Shown here: one piece after another, positions 6,428 to 6,452 of the stretch | Layout of the letters: every line of letters begins with the position of its first letter | Position numbering within the stretch: position 1 is the first letter of the stretch | Source of the DNA: Chloroflexota bacterium | Lineage (GTDB): Bacteria; Chloroflexota; FW602-bin22; JAMCYS01 | Length of the DNA: 6,452 nt | Direction: 5' to 3' | Assembly (NCBI GenBank): GCA_021847625.1 | Contig: JAJZQK010000206.1 | Coordinates: 1-6,452 of the forward strand | The notes under the pieces: generated by a model | The model's input: the letters and a program-made list of their open reading frames with translations, nothing else | What the model was told of the DNA's origin: nothing | Databases searched by the model: none | Program-made: the position numbers and the translations under genes

Positions 6428-6433
6428 CCTACA
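6422..6433 (-). repeat. Right terminal inverted repeat
   Basis: TGAGACCCTACA, the exact complement of the left terminus. It overlaps the outermost 19-bp repeat of the right end (6409-6427) and ends in ACA next to the target duplication. Confidence 0.95.
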
Positions 6434-6438
6434 GCCTT
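6434..6438. repeat. Right copy of 5-bp target-site duplication (GCCTT)
   Basis: Identical and in direct orientation to positions 8-12, immediately outside the right terminal inverted repeat. A perfect match argues that both ends belong to a single insertion event. Confidence 0.93.
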
Positions 6439-6452
6439 CGTAGCGAGGGCGG
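6434..6452. other. Right host flank
   Basis: Nineteen bases outside the right end, starting with the GCCTT duplication. No gene can be recognised. The bases just after the duplication (CGTAGCGAGGG) loosely resemble the transposon tip TGTAGGG, which may be chance. Confidence 0.85.

Larger units (their letters stand above)
13..6433. mobile_element. Complete minimal Tn7-like transposon (tnsA-tnsB-tnsC-tniQ)
   Basis: The element is bounded by perfect 12-bp inverted repeats beginning 5'-TGT and ending ACA-3', as in Tn7-family transposons, and by a perfect 5-bp target duplication GCCTT. Inside are only four genes, in the order tnsA, tnsB, tnsC, tniQ, all on the minus strand from the right end inward. 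Arrays of 19-bp repeats sit at both ends. The four genes account for nearly all of the 6,421 bp, so there is no cargo. With TnsA present, the family mechanism is cut-and-paste rather than the cointegrate route of TnsA-less Tn5053/CAST V-K elements. Target choice must come from the TniQ protein, since no CRISPR array, cas gene or tnsE is present. Intact ends, intact duplication and open tnsABC genes indicate a recent, possibly active insertion. The one doubt is the start of tniQ. Confidence 0.95.

Noticed and set aside
1..6452. Resolvase gene and res site, as in Tn5053-type elements
   Set aside because: No serine recombinase or internal crossover site is visible, and TnsA makes cointegrate resolution unnecessary.
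6434..6452. tRNA gene as the insertion target
   Set aside because: The flanks are too short and show no recognisable T-arm, anticodon arm or CCA end.

Overview
The window holds one complete, compact Tn7-like transposon, from position 13 to 6433 (6,421 bp), with only 12 bp of host DNA on the left and 19 bp on the right. Its termini are a 12-bp perfect inverted repeat (TGTAGGGTCTCA at 13-24, its complement at 6422-6433). They are flanked by a perfect 5-bp direct repeat, GCCTT (8-12 and 6434-6438), which is the duplication size expected for Tn7-family insertion. The sequence is very GC-rich, GC3 is high and the ribosome binding sites are canonical, so the host is a high-GC bacterium. The flanks are too short to name a phylum.

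Layout, all genes on the minus strand, read from the right end: a sigma70-like promoter inside the right end (6292-6320); a leader with a hairpin (6246-6270); tnsA (endonuclease, 6173-5502); tnsB (DDE transposase, 5509-3434); tnsC (AAA+ regulator, 3437-2406); then a large tniQ-type gene (about 2282 or further upstream, to 42). tnsA/tnsB overlap by 8 bp and tnsB/tnsC by 4 bp, so this is one translationally coupled operon. tniQ runs into the left end, and its last codons lie inside TnsB-type binding sites. There is no cargo, CRISPR array, cas gene, tnsE or resolvase.

Both ends carry 19-bp repeats with palindromic arms, consensus GTCTCA-N7-TGAGAC: three tightly packed on the left and four more spread out on the right. 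These are the likely TnsB binding sites. The asymmetry (3 versus 4) matches the plan of Tn7.

How it probably works: TnsA and TnsB together make a heteromeric transposase that cuts both strands (cut-and-paste). TnsC is the ATP-dependent adaptor. The TniQ protein chooses the target. Its unusual feature is a C-terminal run of about six tandem excisionase/MerR-like helix-turn-helix units (residues ~355-708). This suggests a protein-only, modular reader of a long DNA target site. The tnsC-tniQ junction is also odd: the conserved TniQ N-terminus continues upstream of any usual start codon, in the same frame as tnsC, to the tnsC UGA stop.
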